Source of the DNA: Spirochaetales bacterium
Lineage (GTDB): Bacteria > Spirochaetota > Spirochaetia > JABEVK01
Direction of reading: 5' to 3'
Length of the DNA: 6,631 bases
Assembly: GCA_013043995.1 (NCBI GenBank)
Contig: JABEVL010000279.1
Span: 1-6,631, forward strand
This document shows positions 1 through 5,664 of this stretch, piece after piece. The position numbers and the translations under genes were made by a program. Positions within the stretch are counted from its first letter, which is position 1, and each line of letters starts with the position of its first letter. The notes beneath the pieces are model-generated. The model was not told where the DNA came from, ran no database searches, and saw only the letters and a program-made list of their open reading frames with translations.

Positions 1-1213
1 CATGGGCAGTGCTTACGGCCAATTGGCCAAAGAGGGCTTGGTGTCGATGGACGAGTCCAAGCGCCTCGTGGTGAATCCGAACGCCGCGAGCCCCCGCCTG
101 ACACTGTTGCGCCAGCTTTTGGCCCGAGCGGCCGAGGCGGAGCTCGATGAGGCCGGCTTATCGGAGCAGGAAAAGGCTCTTTTGGCGGCGAACGCGAAAA
201 AACGCGGTGCCGCCGCTTCGCCGTTCAAGGTCAGCGAGAGGGAAACCGTCGTTTACGAGCTGACGCCCGAGGCTCTCGAAGTGGCCGGAGCCGTTCGCGC
301 CAAGGGTGTCACGGGTGAAGAGCTTGGAGCCCTGTCGGGCACCTTGCTGACGTCGGGGGCCTGGAAAAAAGGCACCTTCCGTCCTTACAACGTCCAGGCT
401 CCTCCGTCGCGTCTGATCATCGGCCGCAGAAACCCCTACCAGGAGTACATCCTCAACGTCAAAGACAAGCTCGTTTCGCTCGGTTTTGAAGAGTTTGACG
501 GTCCCCTGGTTGAAACGGAGTTCTGGAACGGCGATGCCCTTTTCATGCCCCAGTTCCATTCGGCAAGGGACATTCACGACGTCTACTACGTCAAAAACCC
601 CACCCACGCCCAGTCAATCGAACAGCCTTGGTTGGACCGCGTGGCTTCCGCCCACACCGACGGCGGCGATACGGAGAGTCGGGGCTGGGGCTACGCCTTT
701 GACAGGGACTTCACTCGCCGTTTGATCCTGAGGTCCCAAGGAACAGTACTTTCGGCCAAGCAGCTCCCCAAGGCCAAAATCCCAGGAAAATACTTTGGTG
801 TCGTGCGCTGTTTTCGGTACGATCAGGTGGACGCGACCCACGGTGCGGACTTTTACCAAACCGAGGGCATCGTTCTGGGCCACGACGTCAACCTGAGGAC
901 CCTTTTGGGACTCTTAAAGATGTTTGCCATCGAAGTCGCCGGTGCCACCGAGGTGAAGTACGTTCCGGGTTATTTCCCTTTCACGGAACCTTCGGTCGAG
1001 GTCCACATCAAGCATCCTGTTCTGGGCTGGTTTGAAATGGGAGGCTCGGGGATTCTTCGTCCCGAGGTGACGCGGTCTTTGGGGGTCGACGTGCCGGTTC
1101 TGGCCTGGGGCCTGGGAATTGACCGCATGGCCTTGATGTCCTTGGGCTTGTCCGACATCCGGGAGCTGTTCACCACGAATATTGAAAACGTCCGTTTGCG
1201 GAAAAGGAGCTAG
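1..1213 (+). CDS. pheS: Phenylalanine--tRNA ligase alpha subunit, archaeal/eukaryotic type (5' partial)
   Basis: Catalytic subunit of cytoplasmic phenylalanyl-tRNA synthetase, which charges tRNA-Phe with phenylalanine using ATP and works as an (alpha-beta)2 tetramer with PheT. The visible 403 residues (numbered from the ATG at base 2) contain the class II core. Motif 1 lies at about residues 160-190 (GFEEFDGPLVETEFWN, then FHSARD). Motif 2 is at about 263-289, with FRYDQVDATH and FYQTEG. Motif 3 is at 367-379 (LAWGLGIDRMALM). The substrate loops FTEPSVEV and GGSGILRPE are also present. The sequence resembles human FARSA and archaeal PheS far more than the short bacterial PheS. Those relatives have roughly 100 more N-terminal residues (tRNA-binding winged-helix domains), and residue 2 onward aligns to an internal part of them. 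The frame is open to the window edge, so the ATG at base 2 is probably internal and the real start lies outside. It is cotranscribed with pheT. Confidence 0.96.
   Translation, partial: MGSAYGQLAKEGLVSMDESKRLVVNPNAASPRLTLLRQLLARAAEAELDEAGLSEQEKALLAANAKKRGAAASPFKVSERETVVYELTPEALEVAGAVRAKGVTGEELGALSGTLLTSGAWKKGTFRPYNVQAPPSRLIIGRRNPYQEYILNVKDKLVSLGFEEFDGPLVETEFWNGDALFMPQFHSARDIHDVYYVKNPTHAQSIEQPWLDRVASAHTDGGDTESRGWGYAFDRDFTRRLILRSQGTVLSAKQLPKAKIPGKYFGVVRCFRYDQVDATHGADFYQTEGIVLGHDVNLRTLLGLLKMFAIEVAGATEVKYVPGYFPFTEPSVEVHIKHPVLGWFEMGGSGILRPEVTRSLGVDVPVLAWGLGIDRMALMSLGLSDIRELFTTNIENVRLRKRS
1204..1209 (+). promoter_or_regulatory. Ribosome binding site of pheT
   Basis: AAGGAG lies six bases before a GTG codon at 1216 and sits inside the last codons of pheS. 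It fixes GTG as the pheT start and indicates translational coupling, since the pheS stop codon (1211-1213) falls between this site and the start. Confidence 0.85.
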
Positions 1214-1215
1214 CC

Positions 1216-2931
1216 GTGCCTAAAATTGAAGTTCAAGAAAAAGCTCTGCAACGCTATTCCACGCTGAAGCCCAGTATTATGAAGCTTGCCGACCTCCTTC
1301 CCCCGTTAAAGGGTGAGGTGGACGAGGCGAACGCCGAAACAGGGGTGCTGAAACTCGAATTCAACGACACGAACAGGCCCGACTTGTGGTCCACGGCGGG
1401 TGCCGGCCGGGCCCTGCGGACCTACTACAAAGGGTGGAAACCCGAGTACACTTTTTTTTCGGCTCCCGGCCAGTCACAGCCCGACCAGGGCCGCCGTGTG
1501 ACCGTCGAGCCAGGACTTTTGAAGCTGAGACCCTACATCGCGGCCTTTGCCGTGAAGGGCCCCAAACTCGACGCTGACACCCTCAACGACCTCATCCAAA
1601 CGCAAGAAAAACTTTGCTGGAACTTCGGCCGGAAGCGCCGCTCCATCGCGATGGGGGTTTACCGATCGGGCCTCATCCGCTACCCGGTGCGCTACCAGGC
1701 GGCCGACCCGGACGCGACCCGCTTTCAACCCCTAGGACTGGACAAACCTTTGACTCTCCGGCAGATCCTTAAAGAACACCCCAAGGGTCAGGAGTTCGGC
1801 CACATCGTCGCCGATCTGCCCCTTTTTCCTTTTTTGACCGACGCTCAAAACGAGGTCCTTTCTTTCCCGCCCGTCATCAACAGTTCCCGTTTGGGCGCGG
1901 TCGAGGTCGGCGATCAGGAGCTCTTTATCGAACTGACGGGGACAGACCTACCGGGGCTGACCTTGGCCGCTTCGATTGTCGCCTGCGACCTGGCCGATTC
2001 GGGTTACACCATCCTCCCCGTCACCGTCGACTACCCCTACGACACGGCTTTTGGCCGCTCGATCACGTTCCCCTACTACTTTCAGGAACCCGTCGAGGCT
2101 GAAATCGGTTTCATCAACAAGTTGCTGGGCGTCAACCTTGTCGGCGAAGAAGCTCAAAACGCCCTTGAAAAAATGGGCGTGGCGACACGCTACGCCAACG
2201 GGGTCCTGACGGTGCTTCCTCCGTACTACCGCAACGATTTTCTGCATCCCGTGGACGTGGCCGAAGACGTCGCCATGGGCCGTGGATTGGCGTCGTTTGA
2301 TCCCGTTTCCCCCTCCGACGCGACCATCGGGCGGCTGACCGACGAGGAACTGTTTGGCCGCCGCGTGCGCGACCTGATGATCGGGATGGGCTTCCAGGAG
2401 ATGATTTTCAACTACCTGGGGAGCCGAAAGGACTTTATCGAAAGGATGGCGATCCAGGGTGAAGAGGTCGTTCAGATTCTCAACCCTATGACCGAAAACT
2501 ACGAATACGTCAGGAATTCGATCGCCCCCAACCTCCTAGAGGCCGAGGCGGCCTCGGGCAACGCCCTTTTTCCTCACCACCTCTTTGAGGTCGGCAAGGT
2601 GGTCAAGGTCGAACCTTCCCACAATGAGGGGAGCCTGACGAGCAACAGCCTCGGATGGCTTTCGTCCAACGCCGACGAAGGCTTCAACCAGATCAACAGC
2701 CGGGTTGCGGCGCTTTTTTACTACCTGAACCGGAACTATGAGGTCAAGGAAACCCTGGATCCAAGGTTTATTCCAGGCCGTGCGGCGGATGTTTTTCTCG
2801 TCAAGCCCGGGCAGAACCCGACCCTTTGCGGAGTTTTCGGCGAGGTTCACCCCCAGGTTCTTGAAAACTGGAACATCGGTTCGCCTTGCACCCTGGGAGA
2901 AATCAACCTCGACGTCCTGCTTAAGGTTTAA
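1216..2931 (+). CDS. pheT: Phenylalanine--tRNA ligase beta subunit, archaeal/eukaryotic type
   Basis: Non-catalytic partner of PheS, needed for tRNA binding and for editing mischarged tRNA-Phe. It has 571 residues. This matches the archaeal/eukaryotic and spirochaetal form; the usual bacterial PheT is about 800 residues and adds a tRNA-binding EMAP-like domain and a C-terminal anticodon-binding domain. Residues 49-62 carry the family motif FNDTNRPDLWSTAG. A B3/B4 editing-type region follows at about 100-270. A B5 domain at about 280-365 has the acidic cluster D341, D347, E350 and D351 that in this family binds magnesium. The catalytic-like core (about 370-571) includes ILNPMTENYEYVRNSI and FGEVHPQVLENW. 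The start is GTG with a good ribosome binding site, two bases after the pheS stop, so the two form one operon. The last 11 bp overlap the end of the oppositely oriented UPF0303 gene. Confidence 0.97.
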   Translation: MPKIEVQEKALQRYSTLKPSIMKLADLLPPLKGEVDEANAETGVLKLEFNDTNRPDLWSTAGAGRALRTYYKGWKPEYTFFSAPGQSQPDQGRRVTVEPGLLKLRPYIAAFAVKGPKLDADTLNDLIQTQEKLCWNFGRKRRSIAMGVYRSGLIRYPVRYQAADPDATRFQPLGLDKPLTLRQILKEHPKGQEFGHIVADLPLFPFLTDAQNEVLSFPPVINSSRLGAVEVGDQELFIELTGTDLPGLTLAASIVACDLADSGYTILPVTVDYPYDTAFGRSITFPYYFQEPVEAEIGFINKLLGVNLVGEEAQNALEKMGVATRYANGVLTVLPPYYRNDFLHPVDVAEDVAMGRGLASFDPVSPSDATIGRLTDEELFGRRVRDLMIGMGFQEMIFNYLGSRKDFIERMAIQGEEVVQILNPMTENYEYVRNSIAPNLLEAEAASGNALFPHHLFEVGKVVKVEPSHNEGSLTSNSLGWLSSNADEGFNQINSRVAALFYYLNRNYEVKETLDPRFIPGRAADVFLVKPGQNPTLCGVFGEVHPQVLENWNIGSPCTLGEINLDVLLKV

Positions 2932-3406
2932 CCGGGGGCGTCTTCTTCAGCAAAGCCCGCAACGCTTCGACGGCAAGAGCGTGGTCGTCCTCCTGGGCGA
3001 GACCGGAGACGGCGATCACCCCGACCAAACCGACGTTTTTCACAAAGACGGGGAAGGCACCGCCGTGGAAGCTGTAACGCGACTCTGAAATGTTGTATTT
3101 CTGCTGCGCTGTGGCCGAAGCCGCGGCGAGTTTTCTTCCCATGTAAAGGCTGGAATGGCTAAATCTGTAGACCGTGCGTGTTTTACGGTCAAGCCAACTG
3201 TCGTTGTCCAAGCTGGTTCCGTCGTTGGCGAAATGGAAGATCCGCTGGCCGCCGCGGGTTAAAGAGACAGCGACGGGAAGCTTTTCATGCCGAATTTTTT
3301 CAACAAGCCACCGGCCCAGGCGCCAGACCGTTTCGGAATCAAAGCGGGTCAGGTGCAAGTCAGCCTCTTGAAGAGCGATGTCCTCGAGTGAAAGGGGTTT
3401 TTCCAT
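2921..3406 (-). CDS. UPF0303 family protein (HbpS/GlcG-like, 'heme-degrading domain')
   Basis: A 161-residue soluble protein with no signal peptide, the usual length for UPF0303. Family features seen: RFDSETVWRLGRWLVEK (21-37), VAVSLTRGGQRIFHFANDGT (45-64), NDSWLDRKTRTVYRFSHSSLYMGR (68-91), HGGAFPVFV (114-122) and VGVIAVSGLAQEDDHALAVEAL (128-149). This is the GlcG/HbpS alpha-beta fold. Some members bind or degrade heme, but the cellular role of most UPF0303 proteins is unknown, so the 'heme-degrading' label is a family name rather than a shown activity. The only sensible start is the ATG at 3406. No properly spaced ribosome binding site precedes it: GAAGAG directly abuts the ATG, and a good -10 hexamer (TATACT) lies six bases upstream, suggesting a leaderless message. 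It is monocistronic, lies behind the terminator of the lipoprotein gene, and overlaps the end of pheT. Confidence 0.9.
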   Translation of the reverse strand: MEKPLSLEDIALQEADLHLTRFDSETVWRLGRWLVEKIRHEKLPVAVSLTRGGQRIFHFANDGTSLDNDSWLDRKTRTVYRFSHSSLYMGRKLAAASATAQQKYNISESRYSFHGGAFPVFVKNVGLVGVIAVSGLAQEDDHALAVEALRALLKKTPPVKP

Positions 3407-3412
3407 CTCTTC

Positions 3413-3418
3413 AGTATA
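3413..3418 (-). promoter_or_regulatory. Putative -10 element of the UPF0303 gene
   Basis: On the minus strand this reads TATACT, five of six matches to TATAAT. Only GAAGAG separates it from the ATG at 3406, so transcription would begin at or next to the start codon. No good -35 hexamer is seen: the expected position falls in the T tail of the upstream terminator. A chance match is possible. Confidence 0.45.
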
Positions 3419-3437
3419 ACAAAAATCCTCAGTGAAG

Positions 3438-3467
3438 AAAAAAAAGCGCCCCGGCTAGGGCGCTTTT
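3438..3467 (-). terminator. Intrinsic terminator of the OmpA-domain lipoprotein gene
   Basis: A perfect 10-bp stem, AAAAGCGCCC (3442-3451) with GGGCGCTTTT (3458-3467), closes a six-base loop. On the minus strand it runs into eight T residues (3438-3445), the textbook Rho-independent form, about 30 bases after the lipoprotein stop codon. On the plus strand the same stem is followed by only four T residues, so it may also weakly stop transcripts coming from pheST. Confidence 0.9.
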
Positions 3468-3498
3468 GGGTGATGAGCTGAAATGGGGTTAGGAAAGG

Positions 3499-4671
3499 TT
3501 ACTTCAGGTAAAAGACCACTCGGCGATTTTCCCAGGTTTTTCCCTTGTCGCTGAAGGGCACCACGGGGTCGTCGGCACCCACCCCAATGGCGTGGAGCTG
3601 GTCGGCGGGAATGCCGCGTTCGATGAGGGCTCTTCTGACGGCCTCGGCACGCTCGCGGGACAGCGGGATCAGAACGTCTTGCTGCTCGCGGTCGCCCTTA
3701 GCCTTGTTCCACCAGAACACCTTGTTGGCGTGCCCCTCAATCACGATAGCGGCAGAACCGTATTTTCTCAGCTGCGTCGCCAGTTCGTTGAGCACATACT
3801 CATTCCGGCGGGCTAGGTCACGGGGAAGGTCGGTGTAATTGGCCGTGTTTGCCTTGAAGATGATGGGGCCCGAGGGAATTTCCGGGCGGACATTTTTGTC
3901 CTTGCTGGGGCCGACTTGAAGTTGCGAGTAGGCTTCGGCGCGGTTCCCCCATTCGTCAAAAATCGACAGCAGAACCTTGTAGGTCGTGTTGGGCTTCAAT
4001 AATCCGTTCGAGTCGGACCGTCCGTCCCAGACGATGTCGCCGTCGCGGTGGTCTTCGCTGATGAAGTTTTTGAAAACCGTGCCGTCGGGATCGATGATCT
4101 GCAAGCGCCAGTTCACCACCTGACCTCCGCCGTTTTTGGTGGTGATCTGGATGTGAAGGGTATCCTTGAGCGACTCACTGGGAAAGTAGGGCTCAGGTTT
4201 GATGGTGATCGTGTCTGAAGGGGGGGTGATGTCCAGGACAAAGGGGATCGAAGTTTGGGTATCGGGAGCACGGACTTTCCCGTAGTCCACACTCAGCGAG
4301 GCGGTGTAGGTGGCTTCGGGGGCCAGTTTTCCCGCGTCGGTTCGGCCGTCCCAGGTCAAGGTCGGCGGAAGCTTTGCGGCCGTTCCTGTCAAGGTACGCT
4401 GAACGCCGTCTTTGGGGTTTTGGAAGGTCACCTTCCAGGACTGGACGTCCTTGGCGTCGGCGAACTTGAGGTCAAAGGTCAAGAAGTTGTTGGGAGCGTC
4501 AGCTTTGGGTGAAAAGCCCCCCTTTTCGGGCTGAATCGAGTTGACGTCGGGCTTGGCCGCTGCGGCGGGTGGGGTGTTCACCGTGGGCTGGGCGGGCGGC
4601 TGGGACGGACACCCTGTGAGGGTCAGCGCCAAAGCCCCGACGATCAGAAGAAGCTGATAAGAACGCAACAT
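3499..4671 (-). CDS. OmpA-domain lipoprotein with two FlgD-like (WDGR) repeats
   Basis: A 390-residue envelope protein. The N-terminus is a lipoprotein signal: positive start (MLR), hydrophobic stretch, then lipobox LTGC with the lipidated Cys at residue 21, followed by a Pro/Ala-rich linker to about residue 50. Two beta-sandwich repeats of FlgD-Ig type follow, each with a WDGR-D-G signature: LTWDGRTDAGKLAPEATY (105-122) and IVWDGRSDSNGLLKPNTTY (213-231). The C-terminal OmpA/MotB-type domain (about 270-390) contains VIEGHAN (310-316), PLSRERAEAVRRALIERGI (336-354) and ENRRVVF (381-387). Such domains bind peptidoglycan, so the likely role is to tie the outer membrane to the cell wall, or a related scaffold role. 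The residue after GHA is Asn where the classical motif has an Asp ligand. The ribosome binding site AGAGGTG fixes the start. It appears monocistronic, with its own terminator. The exact partner is unknown. Confidence 0.92.
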   Translation of the reverse strand: MLRSYQLLLIVGALALTLTGCPSQPPAQPTVNTPPAAAAKPDVNSIQPEKGGFSPKADAPNNFLTFDLKFADAKDVQSWKVTFQNPKDGVQRTLTGTAAKLPPTLTWDGRTDAGKLAPEATYTASLSVDYGKVRAPDTQTSIPFVLDITPPSDTITIKPEPYFPSESLKDTLHIQITTKNGGGQVVNWRLQIIDPDGTVFKNFISEDHRDGDIVWDGRSDSNGLLKPNTTYKVLLSIFDEWGNRAEAYSQLQVGPSKDKNVRPEIPSGPIIFKANTANYTDLPRDLARRNEYVLNELATQLRKYGSAAIVIEGHANKVFWWNKAKGDREQQDVLIPLSRERAEAVRRALIERGIPADQLHAIGVGADDPVVPFSDKGKTWENRRVVFYLK

Positions 4672-4676
4672 AAAAA

Positions 4677-4683
4677 CACCTCT
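4677..4683 (-). promoter_or_regulatory. Ribosome binding site of the OmpA-domain lipoprotein gene
   Basis: AGAGGTG on the minus strand, five T residues before the ATG at 4671. It is the clearest Shine-Dalgarno site among the non-pheST genes here and supports the chosen start, which also gives a complete lipoprotein signal. Confidence 0.8.
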
Positions 4684-4693
4684 TTTAACTTTG

Positions 4694-4714
4694 TTGTACT
4701 AAAGGCTTTTACAA
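4694..4714. repeat. Imperfect 21-bp palindrome in the lipoprotein gene leader
   Basis: Outer arms TTGTA (4694-4698) and TACAA (4710-4714) flank inner AAAG and CTTT around a central G, giving a near-dyad just upstream of the ribosome binding site. It could be an operator or a small leader hairpin. A neighbouring short dyad, AGCTT/AAGCT (4718-4730), and the alternative pairing GCTTTT/AAAAGC (4705-4720) cannot form together in RNA. AT-rich DNA makes such matches fairly common, so function is uncertain. Confidence 0.35.
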
Positions 4715-4768
4715 AAAAGCTTGCCAAGCTCTGTTTTGTTTCCGTGTGCAAGAAACTCGCATCGCCGA

Positions 4769-4774
4769 ATTATA
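4769..4774 (-). promoter_or_regulatory. Putative -10 element for the lipoprotein gene
   Basis: A perfect TATAAT on the minus strand, about 100 bases upstream of the lipoprotein ATG. It would give a leader of roughly 90 bases containing the palindrome and the ribosome binding site. No recognisable -35 hexamer lies 15-18 bases upstream and there is no TGn extension, so the call rests on the -10 alone. Confidence 0.4.
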
Positions 4775-4783
4775 AGACAATAT

Positions 4784-4840
4784 CACGGTTTGAGCGTGAC
4801 AGGAGAACGTGCTTATATTATTCTCCCCGCTCTTATCGTG
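4784..4840. repeat. Long imperfect inverted repeat in the 194-bp gap
   Basis: Nested complementary arms: CACG (4784-4787) with CGTG (4837-4840), GAGCG (4792-4796) with CGCTC (4828-4832), and GGAGAA (4802-4807) with TTCTCC (4821-4826), around an AT-rich 13-base loop. The arms are separated by small internal loops. No T tract follows on either strand, so it is not a standard terminator for the truncated sensor gene that ends at 4866. It could be a 3' UTR stabilising hairpin, a protein site or chance. The gene-free stretch 4672-4865 holds this, the -10 element and the palindrome, and no coding signal that I can see. Confidence 0.45.
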
Positions 4841-4865
4841 TCCAGTCAGGCACAAACTGAAGAGG

Positions 4866-5552
4866 CTACTCAAGCCGAATTTTGCCCCGCCGAGACGGAT
4901 GGAAGGCCAGGGCGACCAGCCATCGGATGGCCAGCAGAGAAAGAAGGCACAAAACAGTTAAAATCAACGTCAGGACGGCGATAAAGGTTCCCAAGCCTCC
5001 ATAAACCGTCTCGGTCAGGCAAGCCAAGCGAAACCAGCCTAAGCCGATCCCTTCGTGCATCAGGTGGGTGGTAATAACGCGGTAGGGGTGTTTGGGGACA
5101 GGAATCGTCTCGATCCGTGTTTGCGGGTCGACCACTTTTCGGTCAATGGGTGCCGGCAGCTGGTAAAGTGGTGAGGTGACGTCTAGATTGATCGCGTGGT
5201 TGGATGAAGCGATGACCGCGTTGAGTTCGTCAAAAACATAAAGTGTTGTCTTGTAAGGCTGGGGAAAGTTGGCCCTTTTTTCAACGTACTCCCGAACAAA
5301 GCTCACGAAATCCTGGGCTCCGACGGCTTGAGGGGCCTTGGCGTCAAAGTAAGTCATCAGGGCGCTTTGGATGGAACGCGCCTCGGAGGTCAGAAAGGCG
5401 TCCAGGCTGTCACTCAAGTTGTTTCTGTACCAAAGGATGCCAACCAGATCGGCGACGGCAAACAGAAAGAAAAAAAAGAGTGAAAACGAGAGGATCAGTT
5501 TTTTCTGTACTGTACGTTCGGGATTTGAAGTATCTTTTGAGGGTGTTATCAT
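4866..5552 (-). CDS. Two-transmembrane sensor-like protein lacking an output domain (possible truncated histidine kinase)
   Basis: Family not recognised with certainty. From the ATG at 5552 it has 228 residues: a short basic cytoplasmic start, transmembrane segment 1 (about 19-42, rich in Phe and Leu), an extracytoplasmic domain of about 145 residues (43-186), transmembrane segment 2 (about 187-209), then only about 19 residues ending RWLVALAFHPSRRGKIRLE. This layout, the HPYRVITT...GWFRLACLTET strand pattern before segment 2, and the RWLVALAFHP tail resemble the sensor half of a histidine kinase just where HAMP and kinase domains should follow. They do not: the frame stops at 4866, and only 194 bp remain before the next gene. 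It may be a remnant of a deleted kinase or a genuine stand-alone sensor. A longer reading from TTG at 5591 is open but adds 13 unconvincing residues. No ribosome binding site is seen. It is divergent from the ClC gene. Confidence 0.65.
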   Translation of the reverse strand: MITPSKDTSNPERTVQKKLILSFSLFFFFLFAVADLVGILWYRNNLSDSLDAFLTSEARSIQSALMTYFDAKAPQAVGAQDFVSFVREYVEKRANFPQPYKTTLYVFDELNAVIASSNHAINLDVTSPLYQLPAPIDRKVVDPQTRIETIPVPKHPYRVITTHLMHEGIGLGWFRLACLTETVYGGLGTFIAVLTLILTVLCLLSLLAIRWLVALAFHPSRRGKIRLE

Positions 5553-5561
5553 AACGAAGAC

Positions 5562-5591
5562 AGAATGGGTTGTTGTGAAGAAAAAAGTCAA
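5562..5591 (-). promoter_or_regulatory. Putative promoter of the sensor-like gene
   Basis: On the minus strand, -35 TTGACT (5591-5586, five of six matches) is followed after 18 bases by a weak -10, CATTCT (5567-5562). The ATG lies nine bases further on, so the message would be nearly leaderless, in keeping with the missing ribosome binding site. This also argues against the TTG at 5591 being the start codon, since it would be part of the -35. The poor -10 keeps confidence low. Confidence 0.35.
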
Positions 5592-5629
5592 TACGTTAAT
5601 AGTTAGGGCCTCTACTGCACAACGTGTGC

Positions 5630-5658
5630 TTGAAATCTGAATTAAAGTATTTTACTGT
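5630..5658 (+). promoter_or_regulatory. Putative promoter of the ClC gene
   Basis: TTGAAA (5630-5635, five of six matches to the -35 consensus), a 17-base spacer, and TACTGT (5653-5658), which keeps the T, A and final T of the -10 box. Transcription would start about seven bases later, at or beside the ATG at 5665. This fits the absence of a Shine-Dalgarno sequence there. The region 5553-5664 is AT-rich and holds both divergent promoters. Confidence 0.4.
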
Positions 5659-5664
5659 CTCTTA

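Noticed and set aside
158..607. Minus-strand reading frame of 149 codons inside pheS, and similar shadows in pheT (for example 2536-2850 and 1948-2247).
   Set aside because: They are antisense to strongly conserved tRNA synthetase domains, have no start signals, and arise from GC-biased third positions.
2931..2980. Short GGGC/GCCC pairing just after pheT as a terminator.
   Set aside because: Four-base stem, long loop and no T tract.
4790..4819. Plus-strand promoter-like pair TTGAGC and TATATT with 18 bases between.
   Set aside because: It would drive transcription antisense into the sensor-like gene with no plus-strand gene to serve, and it lies within the inverted repeat; probably chance in AT-rich DNA.
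4693..4920. A frameshift that would reconnect the sensor-like gene to a HAMP/kinase sequence.
   Set aside because: The one frame open beyond 4866 on the minus strand encodes no HAMP or His-kinase motif and is far too short, so a simple frameshift cannot restore a kinase.
4721..4984. Plus-strand reading frame of 87 codons running from the gap into the sensor-like gene.
   Set aside because: No ribosome binding site, low-complexity Arg/Ser/Gln-rich product, and its second half is antisense to a better-supported membrane protein.
5553..5591. N-terminal extension of the sensor-like protein from a TTG codon at 5591.
   Set aside because: The 13 added residues (Phe/Thr-rich) do not look like a protein start, no ribosome binding site precedes the TTG, and it coincides with a -35-like TTGACT.
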